From positions 224,429,415-224,493,414 of the forward strand of contig NC_081410.1 of the NCBI RefSeq assembly GCF_030272615.1: 64,000 bases of DNA. Direction: 5' to 3'. Every line of letters starts with the position of its first letter. The first letter of the stretch is position 1. The translations under genes and the position numbers were made by a program. Positions 22,068 through 33,287 of this stretch are shown here, piece by piece. Below the pieces are notes generated by a model. It had not been told where the DNA came from. It did no database searches and saw only the letters and a list, made by a program, of their open reading frames with translations. This DNA comes from Cryptomeria japonica (Eukaryota > Streptophyta > Pinopsida > Cupressales > Cupressaceae).

Positions 22068-22406
22068 GGCATTCATGGCAACAAAAGATGGAAAAACCAT
22101 CAAAGTGCCAAAACAGAAATGCCAAGTACCAAAAACCAATAATCTCCAAAAAGATTATAACTAGAAATCAAAATACAGATACAGAGAGTAGCAACAATCT
22201 CTCTAAACAACAATTTCTCCCCTTGGGAGCAACATGTGTTTTCCTTGTGTTTCTCAAAGTTTTTCCATACCAATCTCTCCCCAAAAGATAATAAGGATAA
22301 TGTGTTTTTTCATAGATATCTCTCCCCCTTTGACATCAAATGCCAAAGTTACAATAAAACCAAGTTCATATACAAAATACCAATCAATTCAGTATAGCAA
22401 CTACTC

Positions 22407-23093
22407 CCCCTGAGAAGTAGCTTCCTCATCAAAGACTGGAATAAAAGATTTCTCTGTTAATTCTATCAGTTGATGACAATCATCAACTGTCTAAGTCTCT
22501 ACCGGTGGTGGTATGACTCCAAGCTGATCTCTGAGATATTCAAAGGTCTCCTTAGGCAAAGGTTTAGTGAAACTATCTATAATCTACTCTTTAGTATTCA
22601 CATAATTTGCTTCAACTTTTTCTCTTAGAAAATTCAGTTTGATAGAAACATGTTTGGTTTTAGAATGTAATACTAGATTCTTAGATATATCAATTGCTGC
22701 AGTGTTATCACAATAGATAGTAATAGGTTCCTTGCATTTTACCTTTATGTCTTTCAACATTTGCTTAAGCCATAGTACCTGTGTACAGTTAGTTGCTGCT
22801 ACAACATATTCTGATTCTACTATTGATAAAGATGTACAACTTTGTTTCTTACTCAACCAAGAAACTAGTCTGTTTCAAAGAAAGTTTGCTCCACCGGTGG
22901 TGCTTTTTCTATCATCCACATCTCCTGCCCAATTTGCATCTGTGTATGCACATAATTCAAAGTTTTCATCTCTAGGATACCATAATCCAAGATTTATAGT
23001 ACCTTGTAAGTACCAGAAAATCCTTTTTACTGTTGATTCATGATTTTCTCTAGGATTACTTTGAAATCTTGAAACAATACATACTGCATTCAT
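22407..23093 (-). pseudogene. Element C RNase H domain
   Basis: On the minus strand the segment shows SRFQSNPRENHESTVKRIF, YTDANWAGDVDDRKSTTGG (first catalytic Asp), SKKQSCTSLSIVESEYVVA (catalytic Glu) and ITIYCDNTAAIDISKN (catalytic Asp). It then gives KTKHVSIKLNFLREKV and, after a TAG at 22,584, SFTKPLPKE. This is the standard Copia RNase H with its C-terminal tail. Stops at 22,857-22,875 and 22,584 break it. RNase H removes the RNA strand of the DNA:RNA hybrid. Confidence 0.9.
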
Positions 23094-24400
23094 AATAACA
23101 GGTCTAGTTTGTGTCTACAGTAAACCTCCTACCATAGATTTGTATCTAGTTGGATTAACAGGTGTAGATTCATCCCTTTGTGATAATTTGTCATTTCTTG
23201 TTATAGGTGTGCTTACCGGTTTAGAGTTCTCCATCCCAAATTTCTTTAGTAACTCTTTGAAGTATTTGGATTGACTCAAGAATATACCTTTATCGGTCTG
23301 TGAAATCTGCAATCCCAAAGAGAATTTTATTTCTCCAATCATGGACATTTCAAATTCTTGCTGCATTTTAATAGAAAATTCCTTACATAATCTATCTTCT
23401 CCTCCAAAGATTAAATCATCAACAAATACTTCTATAATCAAGATGTCATCATTAGTTAATTTATAATATAAATTGATGTTTGCATTTCCTTTAGTAAAAC
23501 CAATCTTTAAAAGATACTTATCCAATCTTGCATACCAAGCTCTTGGAGCTTGTTTTAGTCCATACAGAGCTTTTCTTAACCTACAAACCATATTATTGTC
23601 ATCTGTCAAAGAAAATCCATCATGTTGTTCAATGTATACTTCCTCTTCAAGATCTCCATTAAAAAATGCACATTTAATATCCATTTGATAAACTTTGTAG
23701 TTCTTGTGTGTTGCAAAAGCCAAAAATAATTTGACTGCCTCAATTCTAGCTACCAGTGCAAAGGTTTCATTGTAATCAACTCCTTCTTTCTGAGAATATC
23801 CCTTACACACTAGTCTTGCTTTATTTCTAACAACCTTACCATCTTCATTAAGTTTGCTTCTAAATACCCATTTCGTTCCAATTACATTTTTATCTTTAGG
23901 CCAGGGAACTAATGTCCAAGTGTTATTTCTCTCAATTTGTTCTAATTCTTCTTCCATAGCTTTAATCCAAAATTTATCTTCACATGCCTCATTAACAGAT
24001 GATGGTTCAATTTGAGAAATAAGACATACCTCTTCATTTTCCAATCTTCCTCTTGTCATAACTCCTTTAAACTTGTTTCCAATTATCTGATCTTCAGAAT
24101 GATTCAGTCTTACATACCAGGGTGTCTTTGTTTGTTGTTGTTCCTCAATTACTGTGGAATCCTCAGATGATACCGGGGTAACTGGCTCTTCATTCTGTAC
24201 CAGTGGATTTAGAGTAGGTTCATTTTTCAAAATTTCTATTGCCGGTTCAGAGTCTATATACCTTGAAGTTCCTCTGAATTGTTCATCAATCTTTACATTT
24301 GTACTCTCAACAATTTTCTGCAATCTCTTGTTAAAACATCTATATGCTTTTCTCTTAGATGAATAACCAAGAAATATTCCTTCATCACTTCTAGGATCAA
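23094..24400 (-). pseudogene. Element C reverse transcriptase
   Basis: A long open stretch (24,323-23,115) carries WIKAMEEELEQIERNNTW, NVIGTKWVFRSKLNEDG, YQMDIKCAFFNGDLEEEVY (first Asp), YGLKQAPRAWYARLD and the polymerase motif VFVDDLIFGG. It continues to SKPVSTPITRNDKLSQ. This is the complete Copia reverse transcriptase fold. It is out of frame with the integrase region upstream because of the shift near 24,400, and a TAG at 23,113 separates it from RNase H. Confidence 0.93.
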
Positions 24401-25320
24401 ATTGCTAATATACTCATCTCTTCTGATATAACATTTACTTCCAAAAATTCTGAAATACATAAGAGTAGGAGTATTACCAAACCATAGTTCATGAGGGGTC
24501 TTACCTGTTTCACCTTCGATGTGAACTTTGTTAAATGTATAGACCATTGTGCTGACTGCTTCTCTCCAATATACATTTGATAGGTTTGCTTCTGATAACA
24601 TACTTCTTGCTACATCCAAGATAGTTCTGTTTTTCATTTCAACAACTCCATTCTGCTGTGGTGTCTGAGGTGCTGATAGCTGTCTTCTGATTCCATTCAC
24701 TTCGTAGAATGTATTAAATTCCTTAGATGTAAATTCACCTTCTTGATTTGATCTTAAACATTTGATTTTCTTACCGGTTTCATTTTCTACCAATGCTTTG
24801 AATAGTTTGAACTTTCCAAGTGCTTCTGATTTTTCTCTGAGAAAAGTAACCGAACACATTCTAGAATAGTCATCAATGATTAGCATGAAATATCTATCAC
24901 CTTGTAAGCTTTTAGTTCTAGCTGGACCACATAAATCAGTGTGAATCAAATCAAGAGCATTATTTGTTTTTTCTGGAATACTTTTGAAACTAGCTCTAAC
25001 TTGTTTTCCAAATTGGCATTCCTTACATACTATATTCTGAGGTTTGACAATTTTAGGTAAATCTCTAACTGCCTTAGTAGTACTGATCTTTACCATTCAA
25101 TCAAAGTTTACATGATAGAGTCTCTTATGCCATAACCAACTTTCATCAATATGTACAATTAAGCATGTCTTTTCATTGTTATTCAAATGAAAGATATTAC
25201 CTCTAGTCTGATTATCGGTTGCAATTTCCAAACTACTTATGTTCATGATTTTGCATTTTCCATTTTTAAATTGTAACTGAAATCCTTTCTCAACTAATTG
25301 ACCAACACTCAAAAGATTAT
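24401..25320 (-). pseudogene. Element C integrase
   Basis: The HHCC zinc domain is split by a TGA at about 25,097 (LWHKRLYHVNFD, then VCKECQFGKQVR). The catalytic core shows the first Asp in LIHTDLCGP, the second in LRSNQEGEFTSKEF, where the usual D of TDQGGE is replaced by N, and the Glu in PQQNGVVEMKNRT. The C-terminal part (FGSKCYIRRDEY) runs out of frame near 24,400. The Asp to Asn change in the catalytic triad and the frameshifts mean no active integrase. Confidence 0.88.
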
Positions 25321-26625
25321 GCTTTAATCTTCAACATAGTAGACATTGTTAGTGTTATGCTTACCATCAAGAGATATTGAACCTTTACCTTTGATTGAAC
25401 AAGCTTTGTCATCTCCAAATCTCACTAAGCCTCCATTGTATTCTTGAAAGTTCAAGAATTTACCTTTGTCTCCTGTCATATGATGTAAGCATCCTGAATC
25501 AATGATCCATTCATCCTTTACTTCAACTTTAGCTGCTAGGGCCTGTACTACCGGTTGAGCAGTAGGTGTCAGTTGATCTTCTGTTATAGCAACAAAAACC
25601 CATCCATTGTCTGTCAGATCTTCATTAGAATCATCAGTCACACCTTCATCGGCAATGTAACAAGATTTGTCTTTATTCTTCTTAAATTTGTATCTCTGAT
25701 ATTCATGGTTAGGCTTGTATGTTCTTCTAGCTTCTTCTCTTAGTCTAGCATGTCTATCAAGGCATCTTGAAGCCATATGACCAATCTTATTGCAATTAAA
25801 ACATTTAAAGGGTGATTTACCTTCATACTTACTTCCAACTAGACCTTTAGGCATTTTCCTTGCAAATAGTGCTTCAAGTTCTTTAAGTTCTTCATTTTCT
25901 TTCCTACTTTCTTCAAGTTCTCTTGCATAAAAGGCTTTCCAATCAGATTTGTCAAATGATGGAGCAGATGATGTTGATGCTTTAAAGGCCAAATCTGTCT
26001 TTATAGTAGCAACAGGACCAAATTCTTCAATTTCAAAAGCTGAAAGTTTCCCAATCAATGTATCCCTAGTAACTGATGTATTAGGCATTGTTCTTAACTC
26101 ATTTATAGCAATGAATTTCATTTTATATGCCGGTGGCAATCCTCTTAAAAATTTTGAAACAATTTCATCCTCACTTAAGGTTCCTCCACAACATTTAATA
26201 CCCAAAACAATTTCATTTACTCTTTCCATAAAAGCAAAAATCCTTTCATCTTCTTCTATTTTCAGATGTTCATACCTAACTCAGAAGCTTTCAAGTTTTG
26301 CAATTTTGACTGTGGAATATTCTTCATTCAGTGTTTCCAAATCATCCCAAATAGCTTTAGCAATAGACCTATCTGATAGTCCCATGATTTTTTGATCTGA
26401 TAATATGCTCAAAAGTGCTTCTCTTGCTTTGCAATCATTTTCCTCATCTTTTGTCAAGTTAGCTGGACTAGGCTGACCTTGTACAACAGTAGTATAACCA
26501 TTCTTTGTAGCTTCCCAGATGTCTTTTCCAATGCAATTTAGATGAGTCTCCATTTTGATCTTCCATATGCCATAGTTGGTTCCATCAAGTTTAGGACTAT
26601 CCTTCCTGAAATAATTAGTAGACAT
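25321..26625 (-). pseudogene. Element C gag and protease
   Basis: The start is the ATG at 26,625, 42 bases inside the primer site (MSTNYFRKDSPKLDGTNYGI). The UBN2-type capsid region (WKIKMETHLNCIGKDIW, LSILSDQKIMGLSDRS) is interrupted by a TGA at about 26,279. It resumes with YEHLKIEEDERIFAF and VSKFLRGLPPAYKMKF. An intact zinc knuckle, CFNCNKIGHMASRC, lies at about 25,803-25,762. The protease active site is WIIDSGCLHHMTGD at 25,509-25,468. A one-base loss near 25,320 shifts the frame before integrase. Confidence 0.9.
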
Positions 26626-26667
26626 TGGATCTCCTCAAGCTGTTAAACTTCTGCAAAAGAGGACTAA

Positions 26668-26680
26668 GCTCTGATACCAA
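26668..26680 (-). other. Primer binding site of element C (tRNA-Met type)
   Basis: TTGGTATCAGAGC on the minus strand, one base inside the 5' LTR. Confidence 0.93.
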
Positions 26681-26681
26681 T

Positions 26682-27728
26682 TGTTAGGTCTTGGAGACAA
26701 TTGAGAGGGCGCCGGGGGGGGGGGGTGAATCAGTTGTCAAATAAATTTAAACCAAAAACAATTTAACCAACTTAATGCTTAATACCAGTAAACCAGTTAA
26801 GTATGTCGGTAGACAGTTATAATAGTTAATTGCTATACAGGTAAGGATTAGTGCATGAAACATAAACACAAAGTCATCCACAACACATAAAACCAATATT
26901 TGTAAGGGGAAAAACCATGGTGGGAAACCTTACCCACAATCAGATGATACTACTGTAGATAGTAAGTGTACATAAATGGGGTCTGCACATGCAGAAAGGT
27001 CAACAACCTAGAGCTCACTGCTCAATCACAAAATGGGAGTGTCACTGACTACAGTTGGATGGTTAAATCCAATAAGAATGTATTGCACAAAATAGCATCT
27101 TCATATGCTGGATTCAGTACCGGTGTAATGCTGATATGCTTCCACAAAAACCCTCCTTCAATCTTCAAATGATGTCTACGTGTATAACTCTTCTTAATCT
27201 CACATATACCTTCACACAATCTTTTTTCACATTCCACATTTGATCTTACAAATAAGATCTTACATTTATACCATAACATAAGACCAATTTTAGTAGGTCG
27301 GCTCTACAAGATATTACAATAAAACATTTTACAAACAATATAATATCCGATGCAATAACCGATTGAACATGTCATCTTAATGCATTTACAACAATAATTA
27401 ATCATCTCCATAGCGTGCCATGTTGATCTGGAAAAGATAAACCTGTCAGTGTAACCTTAGACCTATTTGTCTGTAACAACAAATATGCAACTATGAATAT
27501 ACCAATGAACAAAACTCGAGGACAAGATGTACAAACAATGTCTTTGACATAACCATGTGTTTTCCATGCCATTCCAAGTGTCGGTGATCATTATATCTTG
27601 CCGGTGTACCAGATACCAGTAACTGTGCAATAGTTACTTGCTTGCCGGTGAATGTTGTTGGATCTCCAAAGTGCTAGTGTTTTAGTAGGTGTTGACATCA
27701 ATGACAAAACCATACCAAAATACCAACA
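26682..27728 (-). repeat. 5' LTR of element C
   Basis: 1047 bp, TGTTAGGTCT to TACCAACA on the plus strand. Its G tract has been expanded and joined to an odd GGGCGCC (26,706-26,723) compared with the 3' LTR. It lacks a short piece of the conserved GGAAACCC block that the 3' LTR keeps. Confidence 0.93.
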
Positions 27729-28330
27729 AGTTGTTCGAATGGGAATTCTCCATCTCCTCTAATACCCATGGACTTAGGTATGATTCCTACACTCTAATGC
27801 AATGCTAAATCTTAAGACAATTTGGTGAAATGACTTGTGTGAGAACTTTGTGTGATGATTCTAATGGTAGTTTTGCATGAATTGAATGCCTAGGACCTAT
27901 GATCACTTGAAAGTAACATGTACACCATCTTTGAATTTGTGCAAAAGGTTTGGATCTAATGTTGGTGTTATTGTTGACACTTAACTTTGTTGAGGTTTTG
28001 TTTGATCTTGTTGAACACTAAAACTTTGACTTTGTTGAGGTTGTGATTTGTATCTTGCAATATTTTAAATTTGTTGAATTGTAGCAAAGGACACAATAGT
28101 CACATTAAAAGAATAAAACCATGAAAAGAACATTTGTTTAAGGATTTTTTTCAAATTTTAATGAATGTTGGGATCTTTATCAAGACCTCATTTTGTTCTT
28201 GATATATTGAGCTCATTCGATATCACATCAGACAGACTCTCCTAAGGTCAAAATATCACAAGTATTACCTCAACCCACATCTTGATACTCTGTCACCTCA
28301 AACAACTCTGTCATACCCTAGGGTGTGCCC
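27729..28330 (-). other. Element D 5' leader, part 2
   Basis: On the minus strand this leads to the ATG at 27,769 of the duplicated small reading frame. The rest is noncoding, with repeated AACCTCAACAAAGT motifs near 27,980-28,045. Its left flank AGTTG (27,729-27,733) is the right copy of the element C target duplication. Confidence 0.45.
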
Positions 28331-29391
28331 ATTTTTTTGCCTTTTTCTATGAATTGGACCAAAGAAGATTTATCCTCAATTGGTTTATTATCCTAGGAGA
28401 TATATGGTGAGTGTCTTGAGGGCAGATACTTCCCCACCCTTGCACTGTGATAAAAGAAGTGTCTGGTTACTGACTCAGTTTTTCTTCTAATTTTTATGGT
28501 TTTTAGACAGGGTTCCATTCGGGTGGTCAAAATCAGTAGCGTTTTATACTCCATTGAGGGAGGTCTCCCAGTCTGTAGAGGTTACGCTCTATAAACTTTA
28601 ACATACCGTATAGGCACTGAGGGAGGCATAACACCGTTGTGACAACATGTAACACTCATTGCATATTATTTTCATCACATACGCATTTATTTATAGTAGC
28701 TTGGATTAATTGGCTTTAGTCATTTCCACTTAGGTAGTTCCCCTCTCATTGGCCTTAATGGCGCCCTAAGGGCAACTCGGGAGGGCAGGCCTTCTAAAGG
28801 ATTTAAGTAAAATAAATAAATAAAAGCATTAAAGAAGAGAGGCTAGTTTTTTTATCACCCATTGAAGGGGAGAGCATAATACCTATCCCTTCGAATACAC
28901 GAAAAAACAAGGGTTCTTTTTAACTTTTCATTGCACTGATTTAGTATTCTATTTGGAGATGTTGCTCCAAAAAAGCATGGGGTTCAATTTTAACCTTCAT
29001 CGCAATTGTGAAATAAAAGACAAATTTGTTTGTGGTTCATTTTACTTGCACCAAATTGAAGTGTTTCTAAGCTACCCCTGCATAACATGATGTTAGTAAG
29101 CACACGATGGGCTATCCAGCCTAATTTTCCAATTACAAAGTTCTATCTTTTCATAGACAGAAAGATATTTTGATAAAAACCAGAACTGAAACAAAATAGA
29201 AAAGAAAAACTTAATCTAAGTGAATTACCTACACAACAAATGCGAATTATTGTTTAAGCAATTGCAATGTGATGACTACTCCCAATTTCGAATTGATATA
29301 AGATCAATTGCTCATAGTAAAAAAAATAATAATAATTTTTAAATTTTTATTTTTAAAAAAAAATAGAAGAAAAAGATAGAAGATAGAAGGG
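28331..29391 (-). other. No gene seen; possible 5' LTR remnant of element D
   Basis: No reading frame is supportable. On the minus strand the segment ending in CCTAGGGTATGACA near 28,310 could be an LTR end, but no partner was found at the left side of D. The stretch 28,480-28,800 is less AT-rich than its surroundings. From 28,800 to 29,390 only AT-rich DNA with A-runs is seen. Confidence 0.3.
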
Positions 29392-29628
29392 TTATTTTCT
29401 AATGACATTGTCCCACACCACATGAGCCATCACATCAATCTCATCGAAAAACTTGTACTTGATTAAGAAATGGTGGATGTTTATGTGATATTGAGCAATC
29501 TCCTCTTTTTCTTTGATCTCACGGAGCTCCCTTTCTGCCTTTAAGATTATTTGATATTTCCTTTGTTGTCTCCTATGTTGTTTTACCTTCCTTGCACATG
29601 AAATTCTGAAAGTCACCTTTCCTGCCAT
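29392..29628 (-). CDS. Short basic, helical ORF downstream of an LTR and primer-like site
   Basis: A 78-codon frame begins MAGKVTFRISCARKVKQ and continues with a charged helical stretch (LKAERELREIKEKEEIAQY). It lies about 330 bases downstream, on the minus strand, of the LTR at 29,957-31,058 and its primer-like site, where the start of gag would be expected. It could be the N-terminus of a truncated Gag. The remainder of the element is not visible to the left. I do not recognise the family. Confidence 0.35.
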   Translation of the reverse strand: MAGKVTFRISCARKVKQHRRQQRKYQIILKAERELREIKEKEEIAQYHINIHHFLIKYKFFDEIDVMAHVVWDNVIRK

Positions 29629-29940
29629 TGGATTAAATATATCTTATATGCAGAAATTGAATTTTTCAAAATTTGATGAAATTTATCGGTTAGGTGTGCA
29701 AGATTAGATAATAAAGAAATGACAAAAGAATTTTTAAATTTGCAACCCCCTAAGGCAATTGCGATACATTTTTACAATTGTGGTTCAACTACTTAGCAAT
29801 TGTGGTGCAACTACTAAGCAATTGCAATACAAAATAAGTAATTGTGAATTTCCTCTTAGGCAATTGTGAAATTAGGATTATGTTTCAGGTATGGATCTGC
29901 AAAATCATTAAAAACAAACAATTGAGGCTAGCATGATTCA

Positions 29941-29956
29941 TGTCGGGTTCACCAAA
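29941..29956 (-). other. Putative primer binding site, TGGTGAACCCGACA type
   Basis: Lies immediately inside the LTR end at 29,957 and begins with TTTGGTGAACCC. The TGG start is typical of sites complementary to tRNA CCA ends. I cannot assign the tRNA. Confidence 0.5.
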
Positions 29957-31058
29957 TGCACTTAGGTAGTAAATAAGCATAAATTGCATAATAAGATATC
30001 AAAGAGCGAATCACAACTCTAATCTAATCAATATTACTCCTTAATGACAATAGAATAATGCAACATCAATTGAATTGAAAGAATGATTTATTTAAAACTC
30101 CCTCAATTGAAATAGCAAGGCTTCTATTTCTCTTCTCCATTGTTGATGATGTAGGTATCTCTCAAGTATTGCACTTGATTTCCTACATAAGATGGACAAC
30201 AATTTTGAAGACTTTGATTTTGTGATTCTAGCTTGAATTGAGAAAATGATGTTTAATTTATAGATTTTCAACACAAAGGGGGTGAGAAATAGAACTCAAG
30301 TGTTGATTGATAGATAACTGAAATTGATTGATCAATTAATAGAGTTGATTGATTTGTTAACTCAATAGATTGATTAGTGAACTAAATAGATTGGCTAGTA
30401 AACTCATTTGATTGATCAACGAACTGAATAGACTAGGGAGATGAGTGAATTGATGGATTAGTCATAAAAAGATGATTTTGAGTTAAAAGGGATGATTGAT
30501 GGGTTAACTGATTTGATCAATCAGTTCTGATATTAGCATGTGATGTAGGATTTTGAAATTGAATTTGATTTTCATTTTCAATTTGGATTTGAGTTTGGTC
30601 ATTCGAATGCTGAAATGCACATGAAATTAACCGAAATTCAGATTTGGTGAAATGTTAATTTAAAAATGTGAAATTAGATGAAATGATATGAAATTCAAAT
30701 TTGGGGAAAATGAAATGAAATTAGATGGAATTAAGTGGAATTATAATTTGGGGAATTGGAGGAATTTAATTAATTAATTTAAATAAAATTATTTAAACAT
30801 AGGAGATTGAATTAATTAAATAATAAAGATTAATTAACTAAGGAATAAATCATAATTAATTAAATAATAGATATTTAATTAATAATTGAGATAGGGTTAA
30901 CTAATTAAAATGATTTGAGAATAGAAATAGAATAATTAGAAGTGTTGAAGGGTGATGATTAGAAGAAATAGTTAGTTTAATCAAATAATTAAAGAATTAC
31001 TTAATTAAATAGACGAATAATTAATATACAATTAATGAGACATTTTTAGGTGTCTACA
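29957..31058 (-). repeat. LTR in minus orientation (family TGTAGACACC)
   Basis: On the minus strand it starts TGTAGACACCTAAAAATGTC at 31,058 and ends AAGTGCA at 29,957. It is AT-rich with many ATTTAATTAA-type runs and TCAATCAA-type repeats. It is followed on the same strand by TTTGGTGAACCCGACA (29,956-29,941), which has the look of a primer binding site, so it is probably a 5' LTR. A related LTR in the opposite orientation starts at 33,288. Confidence 0.7.
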
Positions 31059-32877
31059 CTTTCTTCATGTCACAGGATAATTCATTTGCGAACCTTTTCC
31101 TTGTACTTATTTCCACCCTAGTTTGCATTTCTTCATTATTATGATCACTTTCTTGTGATTGATCATGATTATTCTCTCCTTCCTCATCATCAACATTTTC
31201 TTGCTCTTGACTTTCTATTTCATTGACCTTTTTGTCTATGTTCTCAATTCTTTCCCTACTTTCATTCATCATAGCCAGAATATGATCTAGTTTTGCCTCT
31301 ATGTTTTCCATACCTTGGCCTTCTTCTTGGCTACCCTCTTGGTTGGTTCTTGTTCTAACTATTTTTCACAATTTTGATTCCACCTAGAGGTCTCATTTGT
31401 ATTAGATCCAAGGAAGGTTACAAATATTCCAAAAATAAAGCATCATTCATAAGCATATAAGTCCTAAGAAACTTATGCACATGATTTGTCAACCCAAAGT
31501 TTATTTATATATAGAGGATTTTAAATATCCTTTTGATTACATATAATGACTATTTAGGTAGTAAAGGGGAGAGTAACCCTCAAATTCACTTTCGAATACA
31601 TAATCACGAGGTATATATTTCTTTGATTTTTGTTCAATTTCATGGTCAAAGGGTAAGTAACCTATAGATTCTTCTTCAGATACATAACTATGGGGAACAT
31701 ATCCCACTGATTCATTACTAGTAGAAACTAGAATCATTTCTAACAATGTGGGGATACGAGGGTCCCTACATATCATGTCTAGACCAATACTCCATTTCAT
31801 AAGCATATCTCTAGAAAGTGGTAAGGAGTCTGACTTGGTAGAGGAGATAGGAGGTACAAAGTTAACTGCTTCTTTCATCCTCTTTTTCTCCTGACGAACA
31901 TGAGATAAGGCATGACTAAAGGTCTTGATGTCACTTAGCTAGATTCAATTATTAGGATTGGTTCCCTCAATGGTTTTGCCAATGGCTTATTTCTCCTTCT
32001 TGACCTTTAGGTAGCACTCATTTCCAATTACTGACTTCCTAGTAGTTTTCCCGAGATGCACCATTTTGGCACAAGAATTCTCAACATCAGATTCTTATAA
32101 TGTTGGTGGGAAATTTTAGCAAGCTCATAGGTTCCAGAGTTGAACCTAGTATCTCTAATACCACAAGTAAAATGCCCAAAATTCCACCCTTTTGATTTAC
32201 TAAGTTTTAACCCACAAGTAAAAGAATTACACTGCCAAAATACAAGTAACAAAAAATTTCCTTTTTCTTTTCAAAACAAGATGCATATTTGAAATAAATC
32301 TCTTATCAATTTTCATTTCATCATGAAACATATACAACATCACATTCATAAACATATGAATGCATTTACATTATCCTTTTCAAACTTCCATTTATTTTAG
32401 GAATATTTGAATACATATTCCTAAAATATTTTAGGAATATTTTAGGAATATTTGAATACATGTTATACAAAGTGGTCCTGATGTCCTTACTGGCATACAT
32501 CCTCAAATATTGGTTGCCATCTACATGAGGAAGATCATCACTCAAGCGCTTTTCCACCCAACCAAGACTTTATAGTCCCGTGTGCCTTTTCTAACTGAAG
32601 TGGTCCAACCCTTCGACGAAGAGTTTGGTTTGGTAACCTCACAATAATATAGCCTTATGAGCATAGTGTTGTTTCCTACAAAACTAGAGCTATCATACAT
32701 TAGATACAACAGAGATGTATGATGTTCCTTGCCTAGTATGTAAACTTGGATCACAGTGAACCAACAATGTAGACAAAGCCAACCTACATTACTTTCACCA
32801 AAGAACTCATCACCCACTACTTCTAGTGAGATTCGTATGTCTACCCACTTCATTGCCCTATTTGGTAAACTGACCAT
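31059..32877 (-). pseudogene. Unidentified broken coding region with four 14-residue repeats
   Basis: On the minus strand several coding-like pieces follow one another in shifting frames. They are 32,877-32,542 (MKWVDIRISLEVVGDEFFGE), 32,557-32,366, 32,252-32,028, and 31,960-31,537 (SDIKTFSHALSHVRQEKK, then four tandem 14-residue units at 31,713-31,546). The last is 31,370-31,059, a coiled coil followed by an acidic stretch (MENIEAKLDHILAMMNE). The last piece runs directly into the LTR at 31,058, so the LTR may have inserted in it. It could be one old gene or retroelement, or several fragments. I recognise no family. Confidence 0.35.
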
Positions 32878-33287
32878 TTTACTAAACCCATATTTTTCCT
32901 ATGATTTAATAATAGAATGACGGTCTATATTATTCTTATCCCTGGATTGTCCTAACCTTAAGATTAACCAACTCAATTATTCCTAATTACTAAAAATCAC
33001 AACATAGCATAATTCTAACTTATCAAGCACATACATGAATCTATTTATAAGATTATAAGTTCCTAATATTCAAGAATACATGAACTTCAAGTAACACAAT
33101 TTTTACCATTGCTTCAATTGAGCTTATGAAACATCTTAATCTAAACATAACATATCAATATAAAAGAAAGGAGGAATCCTTATACCTGTAATATAGCTAT
33201 TACGCAATACCGATTCCTTCCTCCAATTACACTAGCTTCACCACTATTTCACTAGCTTAGAAATTCCCAAGCCTTGAGAATAGCAAT
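32878..33287. other. No feature seen
   Basis: AT-rich DNA without a supportable reading frame, repeat or RNA gene, ending at the LTR that starts at 33,288. Confidence 0.5.

Larger units (their letters stand above)
21016..27728 (-). mobile_element. Element C: full-length Ty1/Copia retrotransposon, broken
   Basis: C is 6713 bp on the minus strand with LTRs of 1047 bp (5', right) and 1040 bp (3', left), a tRNA-Met primer site and a polypurine tract. The coding order is gag, protease, integrase, reverse transcriptase, RNase H, as in Copia. Two frameshifts (near 25,320 and 24,400) and a few stops break the polyprotein, but nearly all domains are recognisable. It is inserted in the leader of element D. 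The LTR at 1-342 belongs to the same family in the opposite orientation. Confidence 0.95.
8271..28330 (-). mobile_element. Element D: Tat/Ogre-like Ty3/Gypsy element, pol-less, split by B and C
   Basis: On the minus strand the order is 5' leader with a duplicated small reading frame (about 28,330-20,335), gag (20,334-17,885), protease and G-patch-like region (17,830-16,451), the pol linker ending in FAWSYANMPGLD (9872-9293), and a noncoding tail. Element C (21,016-27,728) lies in the leader and element B (9873-16,445) in the linker. The Gag zinc motif of type C-x2-H-x4-H-x4-C, the DGG active site and the glycine-rich segment after protease are typical of the Tat lineage. LTR boundaries are uncertain, so the outer coordinates are approximate. 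Confidence 0.65.

Noticed and set aside
28759-28781. TGGCGCC followed by CTAAGGGCAAC as a possible primer binding site
   Set aside because: It resembles the start of a tRNA-Asp-type site, but no LTR end lies directly before it and the rest does not match.
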